Positions 10,342 to 18,761 of a stretch of DNA of 42,260 bases are shown here, piece by piece (the first letter of the stretch is position 1; every line of letters begins with the position of its first letter). This DNA is from SAR324 cluster bacterium (GTDB lineage: Bacteria; SAR324; XYD2-FULL-50-16). The DNA is taken from contig NVSR01000002.1 of assembly GCA_002401295.1 (NCBI GenBank), forward strand, positions 40,132-82,391, read 5' to 3'. The translations under genes were made by a program, and so were the position numbers. The notes under the pieces were generated by a model. The model did no database searches, was not told where the DNA came from, and saw only the letters and a program-made list of their open reading frames with translations.

Positions 10342-12612
10342 TCATTCTGCTTTGTGAATGCGAGAGTATAAATTATGAATCAACTCAAGTGGGTCCAAAA
10401 TTAAGCCCACCCGGCCATCCCCCAAAATCGTACCGCCACTGATCCCCTCAAGTGCCTCAAATCGTGTACCCATACTTTGTATTACAATTTGTTGTCTATG
10501 TAAAAGCTCATCTACCATTAATCCATATTTCTTATCCCCATCTTTTACCACCACCACGACAGCCTCAGAGGGGTCTACCACATGAGAATCCAAATCATAA
10601 ATCTTATGGATGCGAACAATCGGTACCAAGTTACCGGCAAAAAGAAAAAACTCACTGCCCTTTCCCTGTACTCCTTTTAACTCACCAGCCAGAGGGGTCA
10701 CTGTTTGGTAGACATCCAGAATGGGCAAGACAAAACGAGTTGTTCCTACACGAACTACCAAGCCCTCAATAATTGAAGTAGTCAGGGGAAGGTTTAAAAT
10801 AAAGCTAGTTCCCTGCCCTGCAATACTATCAATGGTAACTTTCCCCCGCAAACTCTCCACAGTACGCCTGACCACATCCAATCCAACGCCACGACCGGAG
10901 ATATCGGTCACCTTCTTAGCAGTAGAGAAACCCGGTAAAAAGATGAAAGAAAAAATTTCTTTGTCTGTAAAGTTATCTCTGCCACCTGTCAGCCCCCGAT
11001 CGATTGCTTTTGCTAGAATAGCTTGGGTATTCAATCCCTTACCATCATCTTTGATGGTAATCAAGATGGAATCTCCCAAGTGTTGGGCATCCAGTTGTAT
11101 CCTGCCTTCAATATCCTTGCCGGTACCCACTCGCTCTTCAGCATCTTCTATCCCATGGTCAATAGAGTTACGAACCAAATGCATGAGCGGCGCGTAGATA
11201 TTATCGATGATAGTCTTATCCACCAAAGTTTCGGCACCGGAAATATTCAAGTTAATCTTTTTATTGGACTTTTTTGATAGATCCCGTACTTGCCGTGATA
11301 ACTTATTAAAGACCGTGCTAATGGGGAACATTCTGATTCCCAATACCTTATCTCTCAAGCTCTCCGTGATTTTTTCCAGATGGTCCAAATGTTTATGCAC
11401 CGTACGGTTTTGTACTTCTGTAATAGCCGGGTTTTGGGTGAGCAGGGAGAGGGCAACCACCATCTCCCCTACCAAGCCTGCTAATTCATCCAGTTTCTCT
11501 GCCGGGACCTTCAACATCTCCGTAAATTTACTGGATTTAACATTTTTTGTTGCCGTTTCTTGCCTCTTCTCGGGTACTGAGGGTTGTACCTTAGTGGCAA
11601 TGATGACGTCATTAACGTCCAGTTGTTTTTTCTGTAGATCTTGGGCCTCAGCAGATTGCTCCCCAGGCATGGGAATTACCTGCTGGGCAGAGTTCTCAAC
11701 GGGAGGGGCTTCTGCTACGCAGGAGTTTTCCTCCAGGATGGCCTCTCCCTGTTCATCAAGACCAAAGCCTGACAATTTGTCATAAAACCGACTGAGATTA
11801 ACTGGTGTGGGTGGCTGGCCACTTAAAATTTCTTTAAACTGGTTGACCAAATTTTTTAGAGTATCCACGGATGTAAAGAGTAAATCCGTCCCCTCACTAC
11901 CAAGGCTTTGTTTCCGCTCTCGAACTTGCCCCAGAATATCTTCCGTTCTATGAGCTATTTTTCCAATGATCGGCATACCTAGAAAACCAGCCGTGCCTTT
12001 CAGCGTGTGCATGACTCGAAAGACCTGGTCCACTCGTTCCGGTTGCTCTCCATTCTCTTCCAGGGACAGTAGGTTCTCTTCAACAACCTCCAACCCCTCC
12101 ATAGCCTCATTGATAAAATCGGAGGCTAAACCATCTTCTAAAATATCAGCAGGTAATTCATCTTGAATCACATCTTCCGTTTTAGCTGGCTCAACTTTTC
12201 GAACTTCCTCCACTCCGGCAAAGAGTTTTTCCAAACGTACTAAGGCTTGATCAAAGAACTCGAATTCATTTTCCCCCACAAGGAAATCATCCAGTGCCTC
12301 CTCCAGGAACTCATACAAGTTGAGGACATAAGACAAGCCCGTATAATGGCTGATATGCTCCGTAACCACTTCTGTGAGTAGATTATTCACAAAATTAATC
12401 GCTTCTTGAAAATAGGGGACGGAGTATTGATCAAGGGTTGTCGCCAGGCTATCAAAAAGATTCATGATCTCGCCACAGCCCGGTAAGCGGTATTCCCTAA
12501 GGTCAGCCATCACCAATTTTAAATTAAGCTCCTGCCGTACAGGAACCAAAGCTTGCTCTAGTTCCTGACGAGTTTCTTGCGATATCTCAAGCTGTTCGAC
12601 CATATGGGGCAA
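10342..12612 (-). CDS. cheA: Chemotaxis histidine kinase CheA (second paralog)
   Basis: Hpt FRVMHTLKGTAGFLGM, HLVRNSIDHGIED, KDDGKGLN, GFSTAKKVTDISGRGVGLDVV, C-terminal CheW-like domain. Confidence 0.95.
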   Translation of the reverse strand: MPHMVEQLEISQETRQELEQALVPVRQELNLKLVMADLREYRLPGCGEIMNLFDSLATTLDQYSVPYFQEAINFVNNLLTEVVTEHISHYTGLSYVLNLYEFLEEALDDFLVGENEFEFFDQALVRLEKLFAGVEEVRKVEPAKTEDVIQDELPADILEDGLASDFINEAMEGLEVVEENLLSLEENGEQPERVDQVFRVMHTLKGTAGFLGMPIIGKIAHRTEDILGQVRERKQSLGSEGTDLLFTSVDTLKNLVNQFKEILSGQPPTPVNLSRFYDKLSGFGLDEQGEAILEENSCVAEAPPVENSAQQVIPMPGEQSAEAQDLQKKQLDVNDVIIATKVQPSVPEKRQETATKNVKSSKFTEMLKVPAEKLDELAGLVGEMVVALSLLTQNPAITEVQNRTVHKHLDHLEKITESLRDKVLGIRMFPISTVFNKLSRQVRDLSKKSNKKINLNISGAETLVDKTIIDNIYAPLMHLVRNSIDHGIEDAEERVGTGKDIEGRIQLDAQHLGDSILITIKDDGKGLNTQAILAKAIDRGLTGGRDNFTDKEIFSFIFLPGFSTAKKVTDISGRGVGLDVVRRTVESLRGKVTIDSIAGQGTSFILNLPLTTSIIEGLVVRVGTTRFVLPILDVYQTVTPLAGELKGVQGKGSEFFLFAGNLVPIVRIHKIYDLDSHVVDPSEAVVVVVKDGDKKYGLMVDELLHRQQIVIQSMGTRFEALEGISGGTILGDGRVGLILDPLELIHNLYSRIHKAE

Positions 12613-12757
12613 TCCGTTTGGAAGTTAAATTCCTGTCATTCAGCCTAGGCAAAAATCAAGGACAAGTCTGGCACTCAAAAATCTCACTTAAAGTAGTAAA
12701 TAGGTAACCTGTTCCTCTCCACTACCCTTAAGAGTGTATTTTTTACCGTATTATGGG

Positions 12758-12772
12758 GCCTATATTATAGGC
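12758..12772. promoter_or_regulatory. Perfect dyad GCCTATA-t-TATAGGC upstream of the che operon (possible operator)
   Basis: Read directly; about 150 bp upstream of the first che gene on the minus strand. Function not demonstrated. Confidence 0.3.
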
Positions 12773-12918
12773 AGCCAAGTAGATCCCTATAATGCTAATA
12801 ACATACCCAAATCAAGGTCTAAGAGAGATCATTGACTTCGAGCCACCTAGTTTCCATGGTTTTCAAACTCAATTTTCCCCAATCAGAGCACTATGATTCG
12901 AGCCGTCCTATTTTTGAC

Positions 12919-13878
12919 CTAAATTCCAGATCCTTGAAAATAGTCAAAATCTACCTTTTTTTCCTTATTAAATCTATGGTATTCTTGCTTGCCCACATCA
13001 AAGGTGATCACAGTTCCAGGTTCAACAGACCGAGTAATCCAAACATTTCCACCAATGACGGAATCACGACCAATCACCGTCTTCCCTCCTAAGATGGTAC
13101 AACCTGCATACAAGACCACATCGTCTTCAATGGTAGGATGTCTTTTACCTCCTTTCACCAAGTTACCACTTGCATCCTTCTGAAAACTCAAAGCCCCCAA
13201 GGTAACCATCTGATAAATTTTTACATGGTCGCCAATTTCACAGGTTTCGCCAATGACAACTCCAGTACCATGATCAATAAAAAAACTCTCACCGATCTTG
13301 GCTCCGGGATGGATGTCAATCCCCGTTTTGGTGTGGGCATACTCGGAAATCATTCTAGTCACAAGAGGAACCTTGCGTAGATATAATTCATGAGCCACAC
13401 GGTACATAGCAATCGCCTGGATGGCAGGATAACTCAAAATCACTTCTTCATGACTTTGTGCGGCCGGGTCACCAATGTAGGCAGCATTCACATCCTTCTT
13501 CAGTAAGGTCCGGATTCTAGGGATCTGCTCCATCACTTCCAGAGTAATTCTCTCCGCCTCGCTGACATGTTGCCGATGGTTTTCATCATCACAGCCAAAA
13601 CAAATACTACGAGTAATTTGCCGTTTCAAGCGGTGATAGACCATATCGAGCAAGTAAGCACTCCAACTATTCAAATTTCCACTGTGGATTCGTTCAACCC
13701 CATAGAAACCGGGGAAGAGAAGTTGCATCATCTTTTTAATAATATCAATAACCTCAACGTGTGAAGGCAGATTTATGCCGTCAACGTGATTGATGCCCCC
13801 TTGTAGGTCATAAGTTTCATTAATTTGCTGGTTGATTTTTTTCAACCTTTCTTCGGTATTACTGCCTCTAAAACTCAT
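12919..13878 (-). CDS. cysE: Serine O-acetyltransferase (hexapeptide-repeat, CysE/EpsC-like)
   Basis: GIDIHPGAKIGESFFIDHGTGVVIGETCEIGDHVKIYQMVTLGAL; preceded by a long alpha-helical N-terminal region. Confidence 0.85.
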   Translation of the reverse strand: MSFRGSNTEERLKKINQQINETYDLQGGINHVDGINLPSHVEVIDIIKKMMQLLFPGFYGVERIHSGNLNSWSAYLLDMVYHRLKRQITRSICFGCDDENHRQHVSEAERITLEVMEQIPRIRTLLKKDVNAAYIGDPAAQSHEEVILSYPAIQAIAMYRVAHELYLRKVPLVTRMISEYAHTKTGIDIHPGAKIGESFFIDHGTGVVIGETCEIGDHVKIYQMVTLGALSFQKDASGNLVKGGKRHPTIEDDVVLYAGCTILGGKTVIGRDSVIGGNVWITRSVEPGTVITFDVGKQEYHRFNKEKKVDFDYFQGSGI

Positions 13879-13879
13879 G

Positions 13880-14980
13880 CTAATTTGGTCTGTATTGAGA
13901 TTGATGTAGAGAGTCTGATTGAAAAAAAGAGCGCATATATTGATAAAAAGAGTCTTCCGGTTGCATCATCATTTTTACTCGGAAAAATTCTGGCAGGTGA
14001 TGCTTCCAGGCTTCTAACTTAGTCCAGTCTTTCTCTGTACACAGAAGCCATTGATAACTATGCTGTTCAATAAATTGATTGAGCTTCCGAATTGTTGCCA
14101 CATCATATTTCTGATGATCTTCTAATATAAGATGGTCAACGACAACAGCTCCTTCCCCTAGAATAGTCTCCTCAAATCCTTTTGGGTTCCCAATACCCGA
14201 GATCAAGAGACAACGCTCCCCTTTGATAGTTTGCAGTGTTACCTCGCTCTTCCCCAGTGAAGATAATAAGGAAAGAGGCAAAAATTGACAGTCAAACTCT
14301 TGTGTTGCCTGGCGCAGAAAGGGGCGTACCTTGGAGCGAATCCAGGATGAGTCCCGTAGGTTAGTCTTAGTATATAAAATCACATCTGCTCGTTCCAAGC
14401 ACTGCAAGGGTTCTCGTAAAGGACCTAAAGGTAATAATTTCTGATTACCAAAACCAGCTACAGCGTCAACTAAGACCAAGTTCAGATTCCGCTCTAATTT
14501 TAGATGCTGCATACCATCATCTAAAAGAATGACATCACTATTTTTTTCAGCCTGCTGAGCCGCCAAAACCCGATTTGGGGAAATGTAAAACTTGGAATCA
14601 GGATGATTGTGAAAGAGGAACCAGGGTTCATCACCAAAGTTTTCGCTGGACCCACTCGCCGCTGTCTGTGCATCCAATATTTGCAGGTTTGCCTTCCGTT
14701 TGGCCTTGTAGCCCCGGGATAATACAGCAGTGATCAGCCCCTCTTGCTTACAAAATCCCAGCAACCAATCAATCATCGGTGTTTTGCCAGTGCCCCCAAC
14801 AGTGATGTTACCAACTGAGATCACAGTTGTCTTTACAGCTGTCCCTTTTTTAAAGCCCATCACATAGGACCATCGCCAGAGCGAGTTAAGGCCCCCGTAA
14901 AGTATACTGACGGCTTTAAATAAAAACCAACGGATACAAGTCCGCCAAGTTAAGCGTAAATCTGCGTCAAATACGGACAT
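13880..14980 (-). CDS. lpxK: Tetraacyldisaccharide 4'-kinase
   Basis: SVGNITVGGTGKTPMIDWL P-loop, SRGYK, GDEPWFL, LDDGMQHLKLERNLNLVLVDA, LPLGPLREPL. Confidence 0.95.
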   Translation of the reverse strand: MSVFDADLRLTWRTCIRWFLFKAVSILYGGLNSLWRWSYVMGFKKGTAVKTTVISVGNITVGGTGKTPMIDWLLGFCKQEGLITAVLSRGYKAKRKANLQILDAQTAASGSSENFGDEPWFLFHNHPDSKFYISPNRVLAAQQAEKNSDVILLDDGMQHLKLERNLNLVLVDAVAGFGNQKLLPLGPLREPLQCLERADVILYTKTNLRDSSWIRSKVRPFLRQATQEFDCQFLPLSLLSSLGKSEVTLQTIKGERCLLISGIGNPKGFEETILGEGAVVVDHLILEDHQKYDVATIRKLNQFIEQHSYQWLLCTEKDWTKLEAWKHHLPEFFRVKMMMQPEDSFYQYMRSFFQSDSLHQSQYRPN

Positions 14981-14986
14981 ATCTCT

Positions 14987-16039
14987 TTACAAAGAAAAGT
15001 GTTTTTCCAGAGTCCGGGCAGCTTCCGAGATATCTTCCGTGGATACAGTCAACTCAATCGTCAGTTTACCCATGGAGTGAGCGTACTTGCGATCATAGTA
15101 ATTCACTAGAATAAACTGAAAACAATCATGATAATTTCCCGCATCGAATAAGGAGGTCAGTTCCGCAACTTTATTTTTGCCCAAGTCTTTGACTAAAAAA
15201 TCAATCCTCTTCCTGATTTCTGTGGTTTCCTGAGGCTGACTGGTGATGTATTCTTCTACGGTCCGCTTCGTCCTGGTTTCAATGGATGCCTCTAGCATGG
15301 CAATTCTGGCTCTCTTCATCTGGCCGTGGATATTCCCCGAAATAGTTGTTGAGCCGATATTACGACTCTCCCCTTCCACAAAAAGAACTTGATTGGGATC
15401 AGAACAATCCAGTGCCATTAAAAGGTTGGCTTCAAAATTTTTCTGTGTTGCTGGTTTTTTCCCTACTCCTCCAACCATGGAACCTCGATGCTGGGCCAAG
15501 CCTTCCAGATCGACTGAATTCCGCAGTTGATTCAAGACTAATGTTTTACCGACACCTGTTCCACCTTGCAGGACAACTAGATTGGGAAGTTGATAATTCT
15601 CCAAACGTTCCAAATTCCAAGTGCGAAAGGCTTTGTAGCCACCAATGAGCTGGGAAGCACGATAACCTAGGGATCTCATCAGCGCAGTGATTGCTTTCGA
15701 TCTCATGCCTCCACGGGCACAATAAACAACGAGTTCCTGCTCCTTGGAAAAGTTTTCAAAATACCTCGCTAACAGTCCAACTCTCGGCTCAAGGAGATCA
15801 TAACCTTTTTCGATTGCAGGCTCGCGACCAGCTTGTTTGTAAAGAGTGCCGACCAAGGCTCTTTCCTCGTTATTTAACAGGGGAATGTTTACCGCTTCTG
15901 GAATGAATCCTGCTAAAAATTCGTCGGGAGAACGTGCATCAATCAGTGTAATAGACTTTTGATTCCAAACCTGCTCAATGGTGACCTGTGGATTCTCTCG
16001 CTGATGAAAATCCTTATCAAAATTATTTGTCATAAACAT
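14987..16039 (-). CDS. mnmH: tRNA 2-selenouridine synthase (rhodanese domain + P-loop domain)
   Basis: LIDARSPDEFLAGFIPEAVNIPLLNNEERALVGTLYKQAGREPAIEKG, LVVYCARGGMRSKAI, LQGGTGVGKTLVLNQL. Confidence 0.93.
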   Translation of the reverse strand: MFMTNNFDKDFHQRENPQVTIEQVWNQKSITLIDARSPDEFLAGFIPEAVNIPLLNNEERALVGTLYKQAGREPAIEKGYDLLEPRVGLLARYFENFSKEQELVVYCARGGMRSKAITALMRSLGYRASQLIGGYKAFRTWNLERLENYQLPNLVVLQGGTGVGKTLVLNQLRNSVDLEGLAQHRGSMVGGVGKKPATQKNFEANLLMALDCSDPNQVLFVEGESRNIGSTTISGNIHGQMKRARIAMLEASIETRTKRTVEEYITSQPQETTEIRKRIDFLVKDLGKNKVAELTSLFDAGNYHDCFQFILVNYYDRKYAHSMGKLTIELTVSTEDISEAARTLEKHFSL

Positions 16040-16046
16040 TAGTTTA

Positions 16047-16070
16047 CGGTTGTCGGTTATCGGCTGTCGG
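16047..16070 (+). repeat. Degenerate heptamer repeat CGGTTGT/CGGTTAT/CGGCTGT/CGG
   Basis: Read directly in the mnmH-actF intergenic region. Confidence 0.7.
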
Positions 16071-16259
16071 GGGAAGGATCAGGACTTCAAATAAAAAAAG
16101 CCACAGTCACGGCAAACAGTAGAGTCGTCCTACGTACCTATCTCAAGTCAATAAGCAGCAATTTTCAAAGCAAACAATCCCAGCTTACTATCGAATAGTA
16201 AGACCATAAGAGATCCAGTTGATTCCTTAAACTGACACTGACGAGGCTAGACAAAGCTA

Positions 16260-16280
16260 CGAACCGTCAACTGATAACCG
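16260..16280 (-). repeat. Inverted copy of the heptamer repeat: CGGTTAT/CAGTTGA/CGGTTCG
   Basis: Minus-strand reading of cgaaccgtcaactgataaccg. Confidence 0.6.
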
Positions 16281-16353
16281 TCAGGTCTATGTGATTGTTT
16301 TGGGGATAGAGTAGTCGGGGTGTGGAATCTTTGTCTAGGGACAAGGGGGAGAA

Positions 16354-16378
16354 CCAGGCTGGAGGAGCTCCAGCCTGG
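16354..16378 (-). terminator. Strong hairpin downstream of actF (11-bp perfect stem, 3-nt loop)
   Basis: CCAGGCTGGAG-GAG-CTCCAGCCTGG, 10 bp past the actF stop. No clear T-tract follows on the minus strand, so terminator versus mRNA-stabilising hairpin is unresolved. Confidence 0.6.
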
Positions 16379-16388
16379 AAATCACTGC

Positions 16389-17693
16389 TTAGTGATGTTC
16401 TACTTTAAAGAAGCGCTCATCAGCGATAGGCATGATGGGTACTCTCTGTAAGAACCAGAAGTAAGACAGCAAGAAAAGTCCTAAAACTCCCAAGGTAATT
16501 GAGAAGTCATAGAAGTTATAATTGAAGCCAGCTAATCCAGCATGTCCACCAGTTGCATTAGCGACAGCAGCCTGATTTTCCTGAATGGAAGGAACCACGA
16601 GGAAATACTTCTCCAACCAGGTACCAATCAGAATGTCAACCGCTACGATACTGGACATCAATGGTGAGTTACAAGCAGTTCGACTCAACAGACCAAAGAA
16701 AGGAATGATGAACAGAATCACAAAAATCAGCCAGAACATCCAGCTCCACTCATGAGATTGCATTCTCAAGATCAAGTAAGGCGTTTCCTCTGGGATATTT
16801 GCATACCAGATTACCAAAACTTGAGAGTAGATCATGTAAGTCCAGAGGCAACAAAAAGAAAAAGCCAGCTTGGAAACGTCATGATAGCGCACCGTAGTGA
16901 TATAGCTTTCCAGCTTATATTTACTACGTACATAACCACCAATGATCATCAAAACAGCGGCAGCACCCATTAAACTAGAGATTAGGTATTGAACACCAAA
17001 CATAGTACTGAACCATTCCTGATCAATGGACATAATCCAATCAAAGGCGATCAAAGTACAAAGCAAAGCGGCCAGAATGGCCAGGATGGGGCTCAAAACT
17101 TTAGTTTTTTGACGGAACTTAGCTTCTTCTTCTTCTTGAGAACCGTAGTTGCTCACTAGTTTGTCAGCAAAGCCATTGCTGAATTTTACCAGCTTCTTAG
17201 CCAAACCGATATCAGCTCGCAAACTATTTTTCAAGTATACCCAGCCCAAGACTAAGAACAGACCGAACATAAAGATATTCCTTTTCACGAAGAAAGGAAA
17301 ATTCAGCCAGCCAGCTTTGGAGTGAATCACTCTATCATGGTCCATCCATTCAAAGAAATTATCCGCACCAAAGAGCAGAACTATAAAGAGTACACAGGCA
17401 ACAGGTAAGAAACTAACCATGCCTTCCGCCAGACGCTTGAGAGGACGTCCCCACTGAGCATCAGTAATGGAAAAGATCAGGGAAAAGCACATGCCTCCCA
17501 GAGCAACTCCACAGAAGAAAATAGTGTTCACCAGCAAAGCTTGCCAAGCTAATTCAGGATTACTTCCCGACAACCCTACAATAAACCCGACAATGCCCAG
17601 ACCTACAAACAGTAGTAATACACTCCTCAAACCACCACTGACCTGGAACTTGGAGCGTTCCAGGATGGCTTTCATTTCATCATTCCGGGTCAT
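16389..17693 (-). CDS. actF: Alternative Complex III integral membrane subunit ActF
   Basis: Multi-TM protein in the actF position of a complete act operon; IDQEWFSTMFGVQYLISSLMGA and QSHEWSWMFWLIFVILFIIPFFGLL. Confidence 0.87.
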   Translation of the reverse strand: MTRNDEMKAILERSKFQVSGGLRSVLLLFVGLGIVGFIVGLSGSNPELAWQALLVNTIFFCGVALGGMCFSLIFSITDAQWGRPLKRLAEGMVSFLPVACVLFIVLLFGADNFFEWMDHDRVIHSKAGWLNFPFFVKRNIFMFGLFLVLGWVYLKNSLRADIGLAKKLVKFSNGFADKLVSNYGSQEEEEAKFRQKTKVLSPILAILAALLCTLIAFDWIMSIDQEWFSTMFGVQYLISSLMGAAAVLMIIGGYVRSKYKLESYITTVRYHDVSKLAFSFCCLWTYMIYSQVLVIWYANIPEETPYLILRMQSHEWSWMFWLIFVILFIIPFFGLLSRTACNSPLMSSIVAVDILIGTWLEKYFLVVPSIQENQAAVANATGGHAGLAGFNYNFYDFSITLGVLGLFLLSYFWFLQRVPIMPIADERFFKVEHH

Positions 17694-18241
17694 TGTTGTT
17701 TCTCCAGTGCACGAACATAGTTAATAATATCCCACCTTTCTTTCGCGGTAGTCGAATAACCGAGAGGAGGCATGACGGCACCACCAAAGCGTATCTTGCC
17801 GTAGAGATAACCATCAGTAAAAGCAGGACTCAAGTCCAACATCACCGGAGCCACCATTCCTTTGGCATTGACCTTGGACAAAGCCAGACCATTCTCCGCA
17901 CGATCCGCACCCGGTCCATGACAAACGGTACAATAGACAGCATACTTTTGCTTGCCACGAGCAATGGACTCAGGAGTAGCAGCAACTGGATTTTTAGTTG
18001 CTGTTTCTGGTACCATTTCCCGACCAGCCCAAGTCATCTTGTCCTCATCAGTATCGTAATAACGACCATCCACGGAAACCACACCAGCTGGAAATCGGAT
18101 CATACTGCCCTTCTCTTGGGGCTTGATGCTCTTCTGGTTGTACTGGTCCGTATTCCAAGACATGATTGTACTCTTGGCATAAGCCGTAGTCCCCATCATC
18201 AACAAGGCTACACTGGCGATCAGTAAAGTTTTAGACTTCAC
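17690..18241 (-). CDS. actE: Alternative Complex III monoheme cytochrome c subunit ActE (GTG start at 18241 preferred over ORF-track start at 18298)
   Basis: One CxxCH (YAVYCTVCHGPGADR), N-terminal signal peptide VKSKTLLIASVALLMMGTTAYA, and Shine-Dalgarno GAGGAGG just upstream of GTG 18241. Confidence 0.88.
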   Translation of the reverse strand: MKSKTLLIASVALLMMGTTAYAKSTIMSWNTDQYNQKSIKPQEKGSMIRFPAGVVSVDGRYYDTDEDKMTWAGREMVPETATKNPVAATPESIARGKQKYAVYCTVCHGPGADRAENGLALSKVNAKGMVAPVMLDLSPAFTDGYLYGKIRFGGAVMPPLGYSTTAKERWDIINYVRALEKQQ

Positions 18242-18761
18242 GAATGACCTCCTCTGCTTGATATTTTTTGAAGATACTCTCCACCTTCTCCACTTCACCT
18301 TGAGGACAAGGAACCACGATACCGAAACGATCTCGCATAAACCGATTGTATTCCTTATATTGTTTCCCCTGTGGGAACTGATGAGCTTTGGTATCTTTGA
18401 TAATCAGCACTACCATCGCCATCATAGTGAAATAAATCGAAGTCAATACGGTCAACTCGAAAGCTACCGGCCCCATACTGGGGATAGAAATGATTGGCTT
18501 TCCTGAAACGGGCAAGATCCAGTCCAGGGTCATGTATAACATAATCACAACCGCCAAGCCCAATCCCGTGAACATCCCAATCAGGGTTGCAAAGGGAACA
18601 CGACTTTGTGGGTCTCCTAATGCATGATCAAGCTCATGTCGGGGACAAGGGGCATGAGTCGTTATTTTTTTATAGCCCATTTCTCGAAGCTCTTTGACTA
18701 CCGAGCAGGTATCATCAAGGAATTCGAAAGTACCCCAAACACCGGAAAACTTTTTACTCAT
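18231..18761 (-). CDS. actD: Alternative Complex III subunit ActD (DUF3341-type)
   Basis: GVWGTFEFLDDTCSVVKELREMGYKKITTHAPCPRHELDHALG, two TM segments, operon position. Confidence 0.9.
   Translation of the reverse strand: MSKKFSGVWGTFEFLDDTCSVVKELREMGYKKITTHAPCPRHELDHALGDPQSRVPFATLIGMFTGLGLAVVIMLYMTLDWILPVSGKPIISIPSMGPVAFELTVLTSIYFTMMAMVVLIIKDTKAHQFPQGKQYKEYNRFMRDRFGIVVPCPQGEVEKVESIFKKYQAEEVIREV

Noticed and set aside
10721-11785. Long plus-strand ORFs (158 and 192 aa) antisense to cheA
   Set aside because: They lie wholly opposite a well-supported cheA coding region and have no recognisable motifs or low-complexity-free protein pattern; typical antisense shadow ORFs.
17693-18226. 177-aa plus-strand ORF antisense to actE
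   Set aside because: Opposite a confident cytochrome c gene; composition (Ser/Thr/His-rich) is what reverse-strand reading of coding DNA gives.
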